From Gordoniibacillus chartarius (lineage in GTDB: Bacteria; Bacillota; Bacilli; Paenibacillales; NBRC-103111), in the NCBI RefSeq assembly GCF_042432825.1, contig NZ_JBHLWN010000027.1, positions 162,057 through 226,056 on the forward strand: a stretch of DNA of 64,000 nt, given 5' to 3'. The notes below the pieces were generated by a model. It was given only the letters and a program-made list of their open reading frames with translations. It had not been told where the DNA came from and ran no database searches. Shown here piece by piece: positions 1 through 7,389 of the stretch (its first letter is position 1; each line of letters opens with the position of its first letter). A program made the translations under genes and the position numbers.

Positions 1-539
1 TTCTCCAATTCCTTCATTAATTCCGTTTTCTTCTCTACATCGAAATTTTCCCGGCCTATCAGGTATTCCGCTTCTACTTTCGGCAAGAATGCAAGAAGCG
101 TCTTGCCCGCCGCCCCAAAGCACAAGGAATTGCGTTCGCCTACCTTAATAAAGTTCCGGATATGATGGGGGCTCTCGATCTTCTCGATACAGACCCGTTC
201 CCCGCGATCTACGATATTCAGATTCACCGTCTCAGAAGTAGTTTGATTCAACGACTTCATCAGCGGATAAGCCAGCCGGCGCAAATCCATTCCTGTGGAA
301 TACACATTGCCCAGATCAAAGAGCCTGAAGCCCAGCCGGTATTTCTGCGTGTGCATATCCTGCTCGATATAATTTTTACTTTTTAACGTGTTGAGAAGCC
401 GGGAAATCGTGCTCTTCGGCAAATGGATTTCGTTGGCTAAATCAGCGATGGACTGCTCCTGCTTTTCAACCGTAAAGCAACTTAATATATCCAGAGCCCT
501 CTCCACGGATTGGACGAGATCGCTATCTTTCTGCTTCAA
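1..539 (-). CDS. IclR family transcriptional regulator, C-terminus cut by window edge
   Basis: The visible N-terminal 179 or so residues begin with a winged helix-turn-helix (SVERALDIL near residues 10-20, then LPKSTISRLL near 40-50) and run into the start of the IclR effector-binding domain (GFRLFDLG, later GERNSLCFGAAGKTLLA). This order is typical of IclR repressors, which bind small metabolites such as sugar acids or aromatic acids. I chose a TTG start at 539 because AAGGAGGTG lies just upstream and the protein begins directly with the family motif. The gene is divergent from the secreted hydrolase at 1039, and four similar palindromes lie between them, so autoregulation plus control of that hydrolase is likely. 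The ligand cannot be told. Everything left of position 1 is unseen. Confidence 0.93.
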   Translation of the reverse strand, partial: MKQKDSDLVQSVERALDILSCFTVEKQEQSIADLANEIHLPKSTISRLLNTLKSKNYIEQDMHTQKYRLGFRLFDLGNVYSTGMDLRRLAYPLMKSLNQTTSETVNLNIVDRGERVCIEKIESPHHIRNFIKVGERNSLCFGAAGKTLLAFLPKVEAEYLIGRENFDVEKKTELMKELE

Positions 540-574
540 GAACAACACCTCCTTTATGGCAAACCATTCTACGA

Positions 575-592
575 TACGGAACGAATTCCACA
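575..592. promoter_or_regulatory. Candidate IclR operator 1
   Basis: The sequence TACGGAACGAATTCCACA is a near-perfect inverted repeat with a CGAA centre, matching the better copy at 910-927 in 16 of 18 positions. It lies between the IclR promoter (678-706) and its TTG start, a repressing position. The assignment to this IclR protein is inference from repetition and location. Confidence 0.6.
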
Positions 593-648
593 TTTTGGTG
601 AGGCATTTACAACCCCCACACCTTCAATGTAATGTTTCATTCCATATC

Positions 649-664
649 GCGGAACGATTTCCGC
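649..664. promoter_or_regulatory. Candidate IclR operator 2
   Basis: GCGGAACGATTTCCGC is an inverted repeat with 6-bp arms and a 4-nt centre. It sits immediately downstream of the -10 box of the IclR promoter, where bound repressor would block initiation. It shares the GGAAC core with the sites at 575 and 910. Confidence 0.6.
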
Positions 665-677
665 TTGAATTTTTCCC

Positions 678-706
678 ATTCTAGCACCGCACCCTCCCCC
701 TGTCAA
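678..706 (-). promoter_or_regulatory. Sigma-A promoter of the iclR-type gene
   Basis: On the minus strand TTGACA (706-701) and TAGAAT (683-678) are separated by 17 bp, a near-consensus vegetative promoter pointing at the IclR gene. Two palindromes lie between it and the start codon. Confidence 0.75.
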
Positions 707-830
707 CTGAAAGTATGCAGTTTCTCATGGTTAATGTTAGATTATATAACACAAGTTATCGCACTTTTTAATATCCATCCCCTTTTAAACATTCGATATC
801 TAGCCATCGGGGATAAAAACAACTTTTTGA

Positions 831-859
831 TTGACGGTTGGTGTTACCTTTGCTATCAT
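831..859 (+). promoter_or_regulatory. Sigma-A promoter of the secreted hydrolase gene
   Basis: TTGACG (831-836) and TATCAT (854-859) are spaced by 17 bp and point toward the gene at 1039. The region around 540-1030 otherwise holds only regulatory palindromes and no gene. Confidence 0.65.
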
Positions 860-881
860 TTCGAAAATCTCTTGAAAAACC

Positions 882-927
882 ATTCCATAAGGTGGAATTT
901 TACCGCTATTGCGGAACGAATTCCGCA
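882..927. promoter_or_regulatory. Two candidate operators downstream of the hydrolase promoter
   Basis: Two inverted repeats are seen. The first, at 882-898, has arms ATTCCA and TGGAAT with a 5-nt centre. The second, at 910-927, reads TGCGGAACGAATTCCGCA with perfect 7-bp arms around CGAA and is the best copy of the motif also found at 575 and 649. Both lie in the transcribed leader of the hydrolase gene, consistent with repression by the neighbouring IclR protein. Confidence 0.62.
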
Positions 928-1038
928 TTATGGAATGATGAGGGGTGAAAAAGGAGGGTAGCGGCCCGCAGTTTCTCAATAGTTCTTAATGTACTAGACA
1001 GTCTTATTGCAGAAGATCAGAGAGAGGGAGTGGCTGGA

Positions 1039-3129
1039 ATGTACAGGAAACCATGGAATAGGTTTATGCTCAGCTGGTTTGTGTCAATTATGATTTTGTT
1101 GTGTGCCGCTCCATCATATGCTGCCGAAGCCGAACAGAAATCGGAAATCGTCATTGAGGATGTCTCCGTTACGATGAGTGACGGCATCCGCCTTTCCGCC
1201 AGGGTATATCGTCCGAATGACGAAGGGAAGTACCCCGTCCTGTTAAGCAGAACGCCTTACGGGAGCGGAGCTTTCCTTCAGGAGCAGGGAAAAGGCCAGT
1301 ACAGCGCACAAGGTCAACAGTTTGCACGGGACGGATACGTAGTGGTCGTGCAGGATGTAAGAGGCGTAAACGGCTCGGAAGGCGAGTATTTGGTATATGA
1401 AAACGATGCGCAGGATGGCTACGATACGGTCGTGTGGGCCGGAAAGCAGCCTTGGAGCAGCGGGAAAGTAGGGACCTTCGGACATTCAGCGATGGGCTTC
1501 ACTCAGATGCTGTTGGCCCCCCTCCAGCCGCCGGGCTTAACCGCCATGTATGTAGGGGTTGCCCCTTCCAATTATTTTGAACAAAGTCTGTTTCAGAACG
1601 GAGCGTTTCGCTATGAATTTCAAGTGTGGATCGCTTCCGTCAACGTCAGTAATGCCAAAAAGATGCTGGATAATGGGGAAATCGCCAAGGAAACTTATGA
1701 TGAAGTCGTGAAAGTATCGAAAGAATTCGCGAAATATCAAACCTTTTTACCTTTAGCAAAGTTTCCCCACCTGGATTTACTCCCTTATTACAATAAGATT
1801 ATCGAGCACCCCTTGGACGATGGGGCATGGGATTTCGCCAACATTGAAAAGCAATATGCCGACATCAATGTACCTGCTTATTATTTTGGAGGCTGGTATG
1901 ACATCTATGCGGACGGTCCGATTACTAACTTCTTAGGCGTACAAAATAATGGAGGACCTCAAGCAAAAGGCAACCAAAAGCTGCTGATGGGGCCTTGGAC
2001 GCATGGCACGATCGGCGACAGCCCATTATTCCCTGACGATCAGGTAGATATTTTCGGCAGTGAAATGAAGCGCTGGTTCGATTATTGGATGAAAGGGATC
2101 GATACCGGTATTATGGCGGAAGATCCTGTCCGTTACTATGTCATGGGTAAGAACGGATGGACGACATCAAAAACCTGGCCGGCAGCTGCGACAGATTCCG
2201 CTTTCTATCTGGACGGTGGCATCAGCGGCAGCGCTCAATCTTTACATGACGGGACCCTGCACACGATGCTGACTGCGGAGGGGACGGATGAATTCTCGTA
2301 TGATCCGGCGAAACCGACGATGACGATTGGCGGTCAAAATTTCACTTCTATCGCCGGACCTTCGGATGAACGTTCCAACGAATCGGGAGCCTTAACGTAC
2401 ACGACGGAACCGTTAAAAGACAACATGGAGATGACCGGACCGGTAAAAGCCGAATTGTACGTTTCGTCCGACGTTAAAGATACTGACTTTGTAATTAAAA
2501 TAACGGATGTAGCGCCGGATGGAACCTCCACACTCATCATGGATCGCGTACAGCGCGCCAGATATCGCGAAGGACAGAACAAAGAAGTGTTTATGGAGAA
2601 AGGTCAGGTTTACCGACTCGATATCGACATGGGAAATATGAGCCACATGTTCCAAGCAGGGCATCGGATCCGTGTGGCCATAACCGGGAGCAACTTCCCG
2701 AAATACGATCGAAATCCAAACACAGGTAACGCTTTCGGCGTAGATGATGAAGAGGATTTTCAAGTAGCTCATAATGTTGTTTATCATACGGCGGAATATC
2801 CGTCGCATGTCGTTCTCCCGTTAACTTCGAATGTTGGCACGGCACCGACTGATCCTGTTCTGGATACTAAGCTATCACAGCTTGGGAACAACTTGATCGC
2901 TATTCGGAAAGCTGCCGAAGCGGCGGGTTATCGAGTAACCTGGGCGGAGAATACGGCACAGGTGAAATTGACCAAGGGGGAACAACAAGCAGTGATTACG
3001 ATCGGTTCAACAGAAGTATTATTCAATGGAGCCGCAATACCAATAGTTGAACCGGCTCAGATCATTGACAACAAAACTTATGTGCCTATGGATTTCGTTG
3101 AGAAAAAATTATTGCCCTCTCTCCAGTGA
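1039..3129 (+). CDS. Secreted CocE/NonD-type serine hydrolase with copper-amine-oxidase-like C-terminal domain
   Basis: An exported alpha/beta hydrolase of the X-Pro dipeptidyl-peptidase (S15)/CocE class, expected to cleave esters or amides. A signal peptide covers about the first 30 residues (charged MYRKPW, hydrophobic core, AAEA cleavage region). The catalytic domain shows the nucleophile elbow GHSAMG near residue 150 and the downstream PWTHG motif expected to carry the catalytic His. A jelly-roll X-Pro-like domain follows. The last 80 or so residues (VLFNGAAIPI, YVPMDFV) match the copper-amine-oxidase N-terminal-like wall-associated domain common in Paenibacillus. I prefer ATG 1039 over an in-frame GTG at 1030 because the purine-rich site at 1020-1028 is well spaced only for the ATG. 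The substrate is unknown. It is divergent from and probably controlled by the IclR protein. Confidence 0.9.
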   Translation: MYRKPWNRFMLSWFVSIMILLCAAPSYAAEAEQKSEIVIEDVSVTMSDGIRLSARVYRPNDEGKYPVLLSRTPYGSGAFLQEQGKGQYSAQGQQFARDGYVVVVQDVRGVNGSEGEYLVYENDAQDGYDTVVWAGKQPWSSGKVGTFGHSAMGFTQMLLAPLQPPGLTAMYVGVAPSNYFEQSLFQNGAFRYEFQVWIASVNVSNAKKMLDNGEIAKETYDEVVKVSKEFAKYQTFLPLAKFPHLDLLPYYNKIIEHPLDDGAWDFANIEKQYADINVPAYYFGGWYDIYADGPITNFLGVQNNGGPQAKGNQKLLMGPWTHGTIGDSPLFPDDQVDIFGSEMKRWFDYWMKGIDTGIMAEDPVRYYVMGKNGWTTSKTWPAAATDSAFYLDGGISGSAQSLHDGTLHTMLTAEGTDEFSYDPAKPTMTIGGQNFTSIAGPSDERSNESGALTYTTEPLKDNMEMTGPVKAELYVSSDVKDTDFVIKITDVAPDGTSTLIMDRVQRARYREGQNKEVFMEKGQVYRLDIDMGNMSHMFQAGHRIRVAITGSNFPKYDRNPNTGNAFGVDDEEDFQVAHNVVYHTAEYPSHVVLPLTSNVGTAPTDPVLDTKLSQLGNNLIAIRKAAEAAGYRVTWAENTAQVKLTKGEQQAVITIGSTEVLFNGAAIPIVEPAQIIDNKTYVPMDFVEKKLLPSLQ

Positions 3130-3172
3130 GTCCACACAAAACGGCAATATGAGGCAATAACAATACATGGAA

Positions 3173-3213
3173 GGCCTGTTCGCCTGCTCCACGGGGGCGG
3201 ATAGGTTTTTTTT
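3173..3213 (+). terminator. Rho-independent terminator after the hydrolase gene
   Basis: A stem formed by CCTGTTCGCC (3175-3184) and GGCGGATAGG (3196-3205), 8 of 10 pairs, is followed directly by eight T residues. Confidence 0.8.
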
Positions 3214-3281
3214 ATCTTTAACGTGGCAATAAATATCCCCCCTTGTATTCGGCTCTCCTCTCGTTGTGTTGGTTCACCAAT

Positions 3282-3335
3282 TTGACAACAGCACCCACAC
3301 GTAATAAAATGTTTTTACGTAACATACAATTGTAT
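3282..3335 (+). promoter_or_regulatory. Sigma-A promoter with palindromic operator for the winged-helix operon
   Basis: TTGACA (3282-3287) and TAAAAT (3305-3310) are spaced by exactly 17 bp. The perfect 12-bp palindrome ATACAATTGTAT lies at 3324-3335, just past the expected start of transcription, and the smaller palindrome TTACGTAA at 3315-3322. The positions suggest autorepression by the protein encoded at 3361. Confidence 0.75.
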
Positions 3336-3360
3336 CGTCGGTAAGAAAGCAGGTGCTCTC

Positions 3361-3957
3361 GTGATCCCGGAGATTGAAGAATCGTATCGCATCGAAGCCC
3401 CGGAGCAAGCGCTGGCGATGCTGAATCCGCTTCGCGGCGAAATTTTGTCGCGGCTCGTGGAACCGGCTTCCGCTGCGGAAGTGGCGCGAATGATCGGGGA
3501 AACGCCGCAGCGCGTAAATTACCATCTCAAAACATTAGAAAAAGTCGGACTCGTGCGCCGCGCCGGCACACGGCAGGTGCGCAATTTGGTGGAGGTGCTG
3601 TATCGGGCGATCGCCAAGACGTTCGTTCTGTCGGAGTCACTGGGCATGAAGCCGGAAACCGCGCGCAAGCTGCAGGATCAAGGGGCGTTGGCCCATCTGA
3701 TCCAAACGGCGGATCGCGTCAGGCAGGATGCTTTGCTCCTTATGGAGCGCTCGGATGCAGCCCAGCCGGTGCCCAGCGCAACGCTACAGTTGATGGTTCC
3801 TTTGGGCGATGAACGAGAACGCGAGCGGTTTTTGGCGGAGTACGTTGCCGCAGTGCAAGCGCTGGTTCAGAAGTACACAGACTCCGCAGCAGCAGATCGC
3901 GGCGAGTCGAAGGTACCGTATCAAATGGTTGTAGCGGTTTACCCGACGCCAGAATAA
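3361..3957 (+). CDS. Winged helix-turn-helix (ArsR-like) transcriptional regulator
   Basis: A 198-residue cytoplasmic DNA-binding protein. Residues about 15-80 form an ArsR-type winged helix (LNPLRGEILSRLVEPASAAEVA, then QRVNYHLKTLEKVGLV as recognition helix and wing). No metal-binding CxC motif is visible, so metal sensing is not supported. The C-terminal half is alpha/beta and holds an RERERFLAEY helix, resembling regulators with a small ligand-binding domain. The start is GTG, with a modest AGCAGGTG ribosome site. It leads an operon with the small gene at 3974, and its promoter carries a palindrome suitable for self-regulation. The inducer is unknown. Confidence 0.8.
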   Translation: MIPEIEESYRIEAPEQALAMLNPLRGEILSRLVEPASAAEVARMIGETPQRVNYHLKTLEKVGLVRRAGTRQVRNLVEVLYRAIAKTFVLSESLGMKPETARKLQDQGALAHLIQTADRVRQDALLLMERSDAAQPVPSATLQLMVPLGDERERERFLAEYVAAVQALVQKYTDSAAADRGESKVPYQMVVAVYPTPE

Positions 3958-3973
3958 GGAGGATGATTTGAGA

Positions 3974-4222
3974 ATGAGCGAGACAAAGCAAGATGACCAA
4001 AAGGTAGTAGAACTGGAGCGTTACCGTCAGGAGCGCACGGAGCAAGAGCGAAGCGTCGGCGAAACGGAGCATGTTTGGGAACGGACCTCGCAGCCGCTGC
4101 TTCCCGGTTCTGAGCTCAACGGGGAGCATAGCGTTCGCATCGTGAAAGTGTCGTCCGGGTTCGGCAGACTGCAAATACCTGGCCTGGCGCGGAAAGAAAC
4201 ATCCCGATGTATGGCTGCATAA
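3974..4222 (+). CDS. Small charged hypothetical protein
   Basis: An 82-residue protein rich in Glu, Arg and Gln, predicted helical at its N-terminus (VVELERYRQERTEQER) and without membrane segments or known motifs. A strong AAGGAGG site at 3956-3962 overlaps the stop codon of the regulator gene, so the two are cotranscribed and perhaps coupled. An in-frame TTG at 3968 is also possible, but ATG at 3974 is the conventional choice. It may be a partner of the winged-helix protein, but nothing in the sequence shows a function. Confidence 0.6.
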   Translation: MSETKQDDQKVVELERYRQERTEQERSVGETEHVWERTSQPLLPGSELNGEHSVRIVKVSSGFGRLQIPGLARKETSRCMAA

Positions 4223-4249
4223 CACGATGAATTCAAGGAGGTTAAGCAG

Positions 4250-4834
4250 ATGAGTTACATTCCTATGGTTGTAGAGCAGTCCGGACGCGGCGAGCGTTCG
4301 TACGATATCTATTCCCGGCTGCTGAAGGATCGGATCATTTTCTTAGGTACCGAGGTCAACGATCACTCGGCCAATGCGATCGTAGCCCAGCTGCTATTCC
4401 TCGCGGCGGACGACCCGGATAAGGACATCTCGTTATACATCAATTCGCCGGGCGGTTCGACCGTAGCGGGACTTGCCATTGTTGATACGATGAACTTTAT
4501 CAAGCCTGACGTATCTACGATCTGCGTTGGGATGGCGGCCTCGATGGGCGCGGTCATTCTTACCTCCGGGGCACCGGGCAAGCGCTACGCGCTGCCGAAC
4601 TCCGAGGTTATGATTCATCAGCCGTGGGGCGGCGCGCAAGGTCAAGCGTCGGATATAAAAATCCGGGCGGATTGGATACTGCGAACGCAGAAGCAGCTGT
4701 ACGATATTATTGCAAAAACGACGGGGCAGCCTTATGAGAAAGTGGAGAAAGATTCCGATCGGGACAACTATATGACTGCCGACGAGGCCCGGGCATACGG
4801 CCTCATCGACAAAGTGATCAAGGCAGGCGAATAA
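4250..4834 (+). CDS. clpP: ATP-dependent Clp protease proteolytic subunit
   Basis: The 194-residue protein matches ClpP over its whole length. The catalytic triad is visible as Ser98 (GMAASMGA), His123 (MIHQPWGG) and Asp172 (DSDRDNYM). ClpP assembles into a double heptameric chamber that degrades proteins unfolded by ClpX, ClpC or ClpE in the cytoplasm. The ribosome site AAGGAGG precedes the ATG. No heat-shock operator (CIRCE or CtsR repeat) was recognised upstream. It lies 27 bp downstream of the small charged gene, so read-through is possible. Species of this group often carry more than one clpP, so this may not be the only copy. Its last 17 bp overlap the convergent peptidase gene. Confidence 0.96.
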   Translation: MSYIPMVVEQSGRGERSYDIYSRLLKDRIIFLGTEVNDHSANAIVAQLLFLAADDPDKDISLYINSPGGSTVAGLAIVDTMNFIKPDVSTICVGMAASMGAVILTSGAPGKRYALPNSEVMIHQPWGGAQGQASDIKIRADWILRTQKQLYDIIAKTTGQPYEKVEKDSDRDNYMTADEARAYGLIDKVIKAGE

Positions 4835-6017
4835 GGCCTTCGCGGGAACGAGTCAGCGTCTCGAAGCCTTGTTCGGTAATGAAATAGCTGTTTTCAATAC
4901 CAACGACGCCGCGGCCGGGGAATGTGAACTTCGGCTCAACGGCAACAACCATTCCGGGCTCGAGCTCGTACGTGAAGCCTTTCGCCAGAACGGGCAGCTC
5001 GTCGATCTCGAGCCCGATGCCGTGTCCGAGAAACTTCACTTGATCGGCGCCGAAGCCCATGAAATGGCCGCTCAGCCCGGCAGCCTCCACGAACCGCAAC
5101 GCATCCAGATACAACGATTCGCAGACCGAACCGGGACGGAGCGACTTTTCCGTAAGGCGAAGCACTTCCTCCGACAGCTCGTAAGCTCGCGCCAATTCTT
5201 CTTCAAGGTCGCCCAGCACCGCGGTTCGAGTTTGGTCAATGACATAGCCCTCGATGCAGCAGCCGATGTCAATTAAGATTGGTTCGTTACGGCGAATGGC
5301 CCGACGTCCCGAGCTCTGCGGGGCAGCGGCGCTGAGCCCTTGGCCGCCGGCCGGTCCGTCAAAATAAGTCGGCATTGCGGCCGCCGCTCCCGCTCCGACC
5401 ATCCCGGTCAGTAGCTCTTGGTTATAGCCGCGCATCCGCATAAGCCCTAGGTGGCCGTGCCGTCGTATCGTTTGCTCGATGACCGCCATCAGCTCCACTT
5501 CTTCCATGCCTTCGCGAAGCGACGACAGCGCCTCCTGCAAAGCCACATCAATAACCCGGGCGGCTTCCCGGATCCAAGCGATCTCCTCCGCCGATTTGAT
5601 CATCCGTATCTCGCGGATCAACAGCGAACCGTCCACCCAGCTAACATTCGGCATCGCACTCTGCAGCCGTAAATACTGTTGAACCGGCAACACGTCAAAC
5701 TCCGTCGCAACCAATATGGAACTCGCGGCAAATACTCCGGGATAACGATCGACCAGCTGAGAGGCCAAGGTGCGCAGCGAGCCTAGCGGTATTACCTCGG
5801 CGGCTGACTCCTCCTTAGCCCGAACAACGCTGCGTCGAACGAAATAAAGAGGCTCTCCGTCGGCCGGCACAAACACAAATCCCGTCTGCATAGAGCCGGT
5901 TAAGTAATAGATATCGACATTCTGGGTGGCAAGGAAGCCTCCGATTCCTTTGCTCTGCAGCTTTTGCTGCAGCCGCTCCCAGCGCCGAACGAAAGTTTCT
6001 CTGGAATACGAATGCAT
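4818..6017 (-). CDS. M24 family metallopeptidase (Xaa-Pro aminopeptidase/dipeptidase type)
   Basis: A cytoplasmic two-domain peptidase of the pita-bread fold. The N-terminal creatinase-like domain spans about 130 residues (RWERLQQKL, QNVDIYYLTG). The catalytic domain holds the five expected metal ligands: two Asp in the DIGCCIEGYVIDQTRT stretch, His in GHGIGLE, Glu in VEPKF and Glu in GIENSYF. It would remove N-terminal residues from proline-containing peptides. I start it at ATG 6017 because GAGGGAG is 7 nt upstream; a GTG 15 bases further out has no ribosome site. It converges on clpP with a 17-bp overlap. Aspects of substrate choice cannot be read. Confidence 0.9.
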   Translation of the reverse strand: MHSYSRETFVRRWERLQQKLQSKGIGGFLATQNVDIYYLTGSMQTGFVFVPADGEPLYFVRRSVVRAKEESAAEVIPLGSLRTLASQLVDRYPGVFAASSILVATEFDVLPVQQYLRLQSAMPNVSWVDGSLLIREIRMIKSAEEIAWIREAARVIDVALQEALSSLREGMEEVELMAVIEQTIRRHGHLGLMRMRGYNQELLTGMVGAGAAAAMPTYFDGPAGGQGLSAAAPQSSGRRAIRRNEPILIDIGCCIEGYVIDQTRTAVLGDLEEELARAYELSEEVLRLTEKSLRPGSVCESLYLDALRFVEAAGLSGHFMGFGADQVKFLGHGIGLEIDELPVLAKGFTYELEPGMVVAVEPKFTFPGRGVVGIENSYFITEQGFETLTRSREGLIRLP

Positions 6018-6119
6018 ACGCGGCTCCCTCACTCATCATACACGAGCCATCAGCAGCCCGTGATGTACTTTAGCCTAACAGTACAATGACGATGAGAATT
6101 TTGCAAAGGGGGCTCGATA

Positions 6120-6602
6120 TTAGTAAACCATCTCTGCGGAAGATTTAATCGTCCAAGTAATCGGACCTAGTACATTATAGGTGCGAGGGAAAGAAAGCCG
6201 GACGATGGCCACGACCCCAGGCCGCTGCAAAGTGACGGTATACCCGTACGCCGTATTCATATACGTAAAAGGAAACGTTTCATTTTCATTAATAACGGTC
6301 CAATCGACCAATTCGACTTGCGAACGGAGGAACGTTCCCGGGAGAGGCGTCATATTACTGTCCAACTGCAAATTTTGCTGCAAATATTCAAGAGCTACGC
6401 TTCTGGCCGCAGCCTCATCGATGGAGTGGATTCCTCTGGCCAGCTTCGCAGCGTCACTTTGCTGCGCCGCAGCATGAACCGCATGGTTGAGTCCACGCTT
6501 GCCCTGAAACAAAGTAAACATCGCTAGTTCTTCATCCGTCTGCAGCGCATACATCATAAACAGGACGACCGACATCAGGAAAAATAGAAGCAGCTTGTAC
6601 AT
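6120..6602 (-). CDS. Single-pass pseudopilin/TadE-like protein of the Tad-type locus
   Basis: A 160-residue protein with one N-terminal membrane helix (MYKLLLFFLMSVVLFMMYAL) and an extracytoplasmic remainder. Residues 30-75 are helical and alanine-rich (HAVHAAAQQSDAAKLARGI, AARSVALEYL), then beta-rich with VELVDWTV and TVTLQRPGVVAIVRLSFPR. This is how TadE-like minor subunits look, but no diagnostic motif is present, so the call rests on context as the last gene of the operon. It starts 19 bp after the preceding pseudopilin-like gene. A role as minor pilin or assembly platform component is inference. Confidence 0.6.
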   Translation of the reverse strand: MYKLLLFFLMSVVLFMMYALQTDEELAMFTLFQGKRGLNHAVHAAAQQSDAAKLARGIHSIDEAAARSVALEYLQQNLQLDSNMTPLPGTFLRSQVELVDWTVINENETFPFTYMNTAYGYTVTLQRPGVVAIVRLSFPRTYNVLGPITWTIKSSAEMVY

Positions 6603-6621
6603 CCGGCACCACTCACCTTCG

Positions 6622-7047
6622 TCACGGCACGTACTCGCTCATCTTCATGCCCGTCGCGCTCATCGTATCGGTTTCGGAAGGTACCGTAATTCCAATTAAT
6701 CGGTCAATGAAAAACAATCTCTCATAAGGATACCGGATCGTCAGCTTGATCCCGGTGCCCCTCAACACCGGGGAGCTCGAGTTCATTCCATTCACTCCGC
6801 TTGTCGTCGTAACGGTGTATTGAACCAGACCGGGATTCAAGCCTCGCTCAGCCAGCCGCAGGCGCGACTCGCCGATAGCCGTGTCATCGATAAAACCTCG
6901 CCTCCCGCTAGCCCCTACCTCAAGCATATAATCGACCTCCTGCTGCAGCACCGCCTGACGAACCAGCACGACATGCTTATACATCGGCGCGAACATAAAC
7001 CAGCAAAGAAGCGCAGCGAATAGCACAAATACGAGAATCTGCTTCAT
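6622..7047 (-). CDS. Single-pass pseudopilin-like protein of the Tad-type locus
   Basis: A 141-residue protein with an N-terminal membrane helix (MKQILVFVLFAALLCWFMF) and a soluble extracytoplasmic domain containing RQAVLQQEVDYMLEVGASGRRGFI. The first residues look like an uncleaved membrane anchor rather than a class III prepilin leader. Its ATG overlaps the stop of the upstream 48-residue gene (ATGA), which implies translational coupling. It shares architecture, but not clear sequence, with the downstream gene at 6120. Probably a minor subunit of the pilus-like machine; no enzymatic motif is visible. Confidence 0.6.
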   Translation of the reverse strand: MKQILVFVLFAALLCWFMFAPMYKHVVLVRQAVLQQEVDYMLEVGASGRRGFIDDTAIGESRLRLAERGLNPGLVQYTVTTTSGVNGMNSSSPVLRGTGIKLTIRYPYERLFFIDRLIGITVPSETDTMSATGMKMSEYVP

Positions 7048-7190
7048 GGGTCCATGCGCTCAATCGTATCGTTAATTCGTCCTCCACCGTTCGTAATGAG
7101 CATCTTCGTTCCTGTCGGTCCGGCGACAACTGCTGAGTAAATCGCCAGTACCACCATAACGAGCATCGTCGTAATCAGGATCGATTTCAT
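7044..7190 (-). CDS. Tiny pilin-like membrane protein, copy 2
   Basis: A 48-residue protein, MKSILITTMLVMVVLAIYSA at the N-terminus, then a short glycine-rich tail (VVAGPTGTK, NGGGRINDTIE). GGAAGGAGC precedes the ATG at 7190. Its N-terminus resembles that of the adjacent 49-residue protein at 7210 (M-x-x-ILIT-x-M-x-M pattern with a following hydrophobic helix), so the pair looks like a tandem duplication. Flp-type pilins are of this size and have one helix, and the position inside a Tad-like operon supports a structural subunit, though the G/A-E-F processing site of classical Flp pilins is not obvious. A longer upstream reading frame exists but lacks a ribosome site. Confidence 0.6.
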   Translation of the reverse strand: MKSILITTMLVMVVLAIYSAVVAGPTGTKMLITNGGGRINDTIERMDP

Positions 7191-7209
7191 CCGGGGCCAA
7201 GCTCCTTCC

Positions 7210-7359
7210 CTATGGCTGCAAGTTCGTAATATTCGTATTCGCCGTCGTTCCATGTGTCTGAATATTGGCCCGCATACCGGTTCCGCCGTTATTAATAATT
7301 GAAGTGAATAGCAGCGCCATAACGATCATCATCATTACGGTAATCAAAATATTTCTCAT
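7210..7359 (-). CDS. Tiny pilin-like membrane protein, copy 1
   Basis: A 49-residue protein starting MRNILITVMMMIVMALLF, then a polar tail (TSIINNGGTGMRANIQ, TTANTNITN) rich in Thr and Asn. An AGGAG site lies 11 nt upstream. It is shorter than most gene-finder cutoffs. The next gene encodes a related 48-residue protein. In Tad systems the major pilin is a small single-helix protein that polymerises through this helix, and this is the best candidate in the locus. No cleavage motif is seen, so processing may differ or may be absent. Confidence 0.62.
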   Translation of the reverse strand: MRNILITVMMMIVMALLFTSIINNGGTGMRANIQTHGTTANTNITNLQP

Positions 7360-7389
7360 TTCTATCACATCTCCTCATCAAATAATTGT

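Noticed and set aside
3740..4225. 161-codon minus-strand frame across the winged-helix and small charged genes
   Set aside because: Crosses two oppositely oriented genes with good ribosome sites and has no motif.
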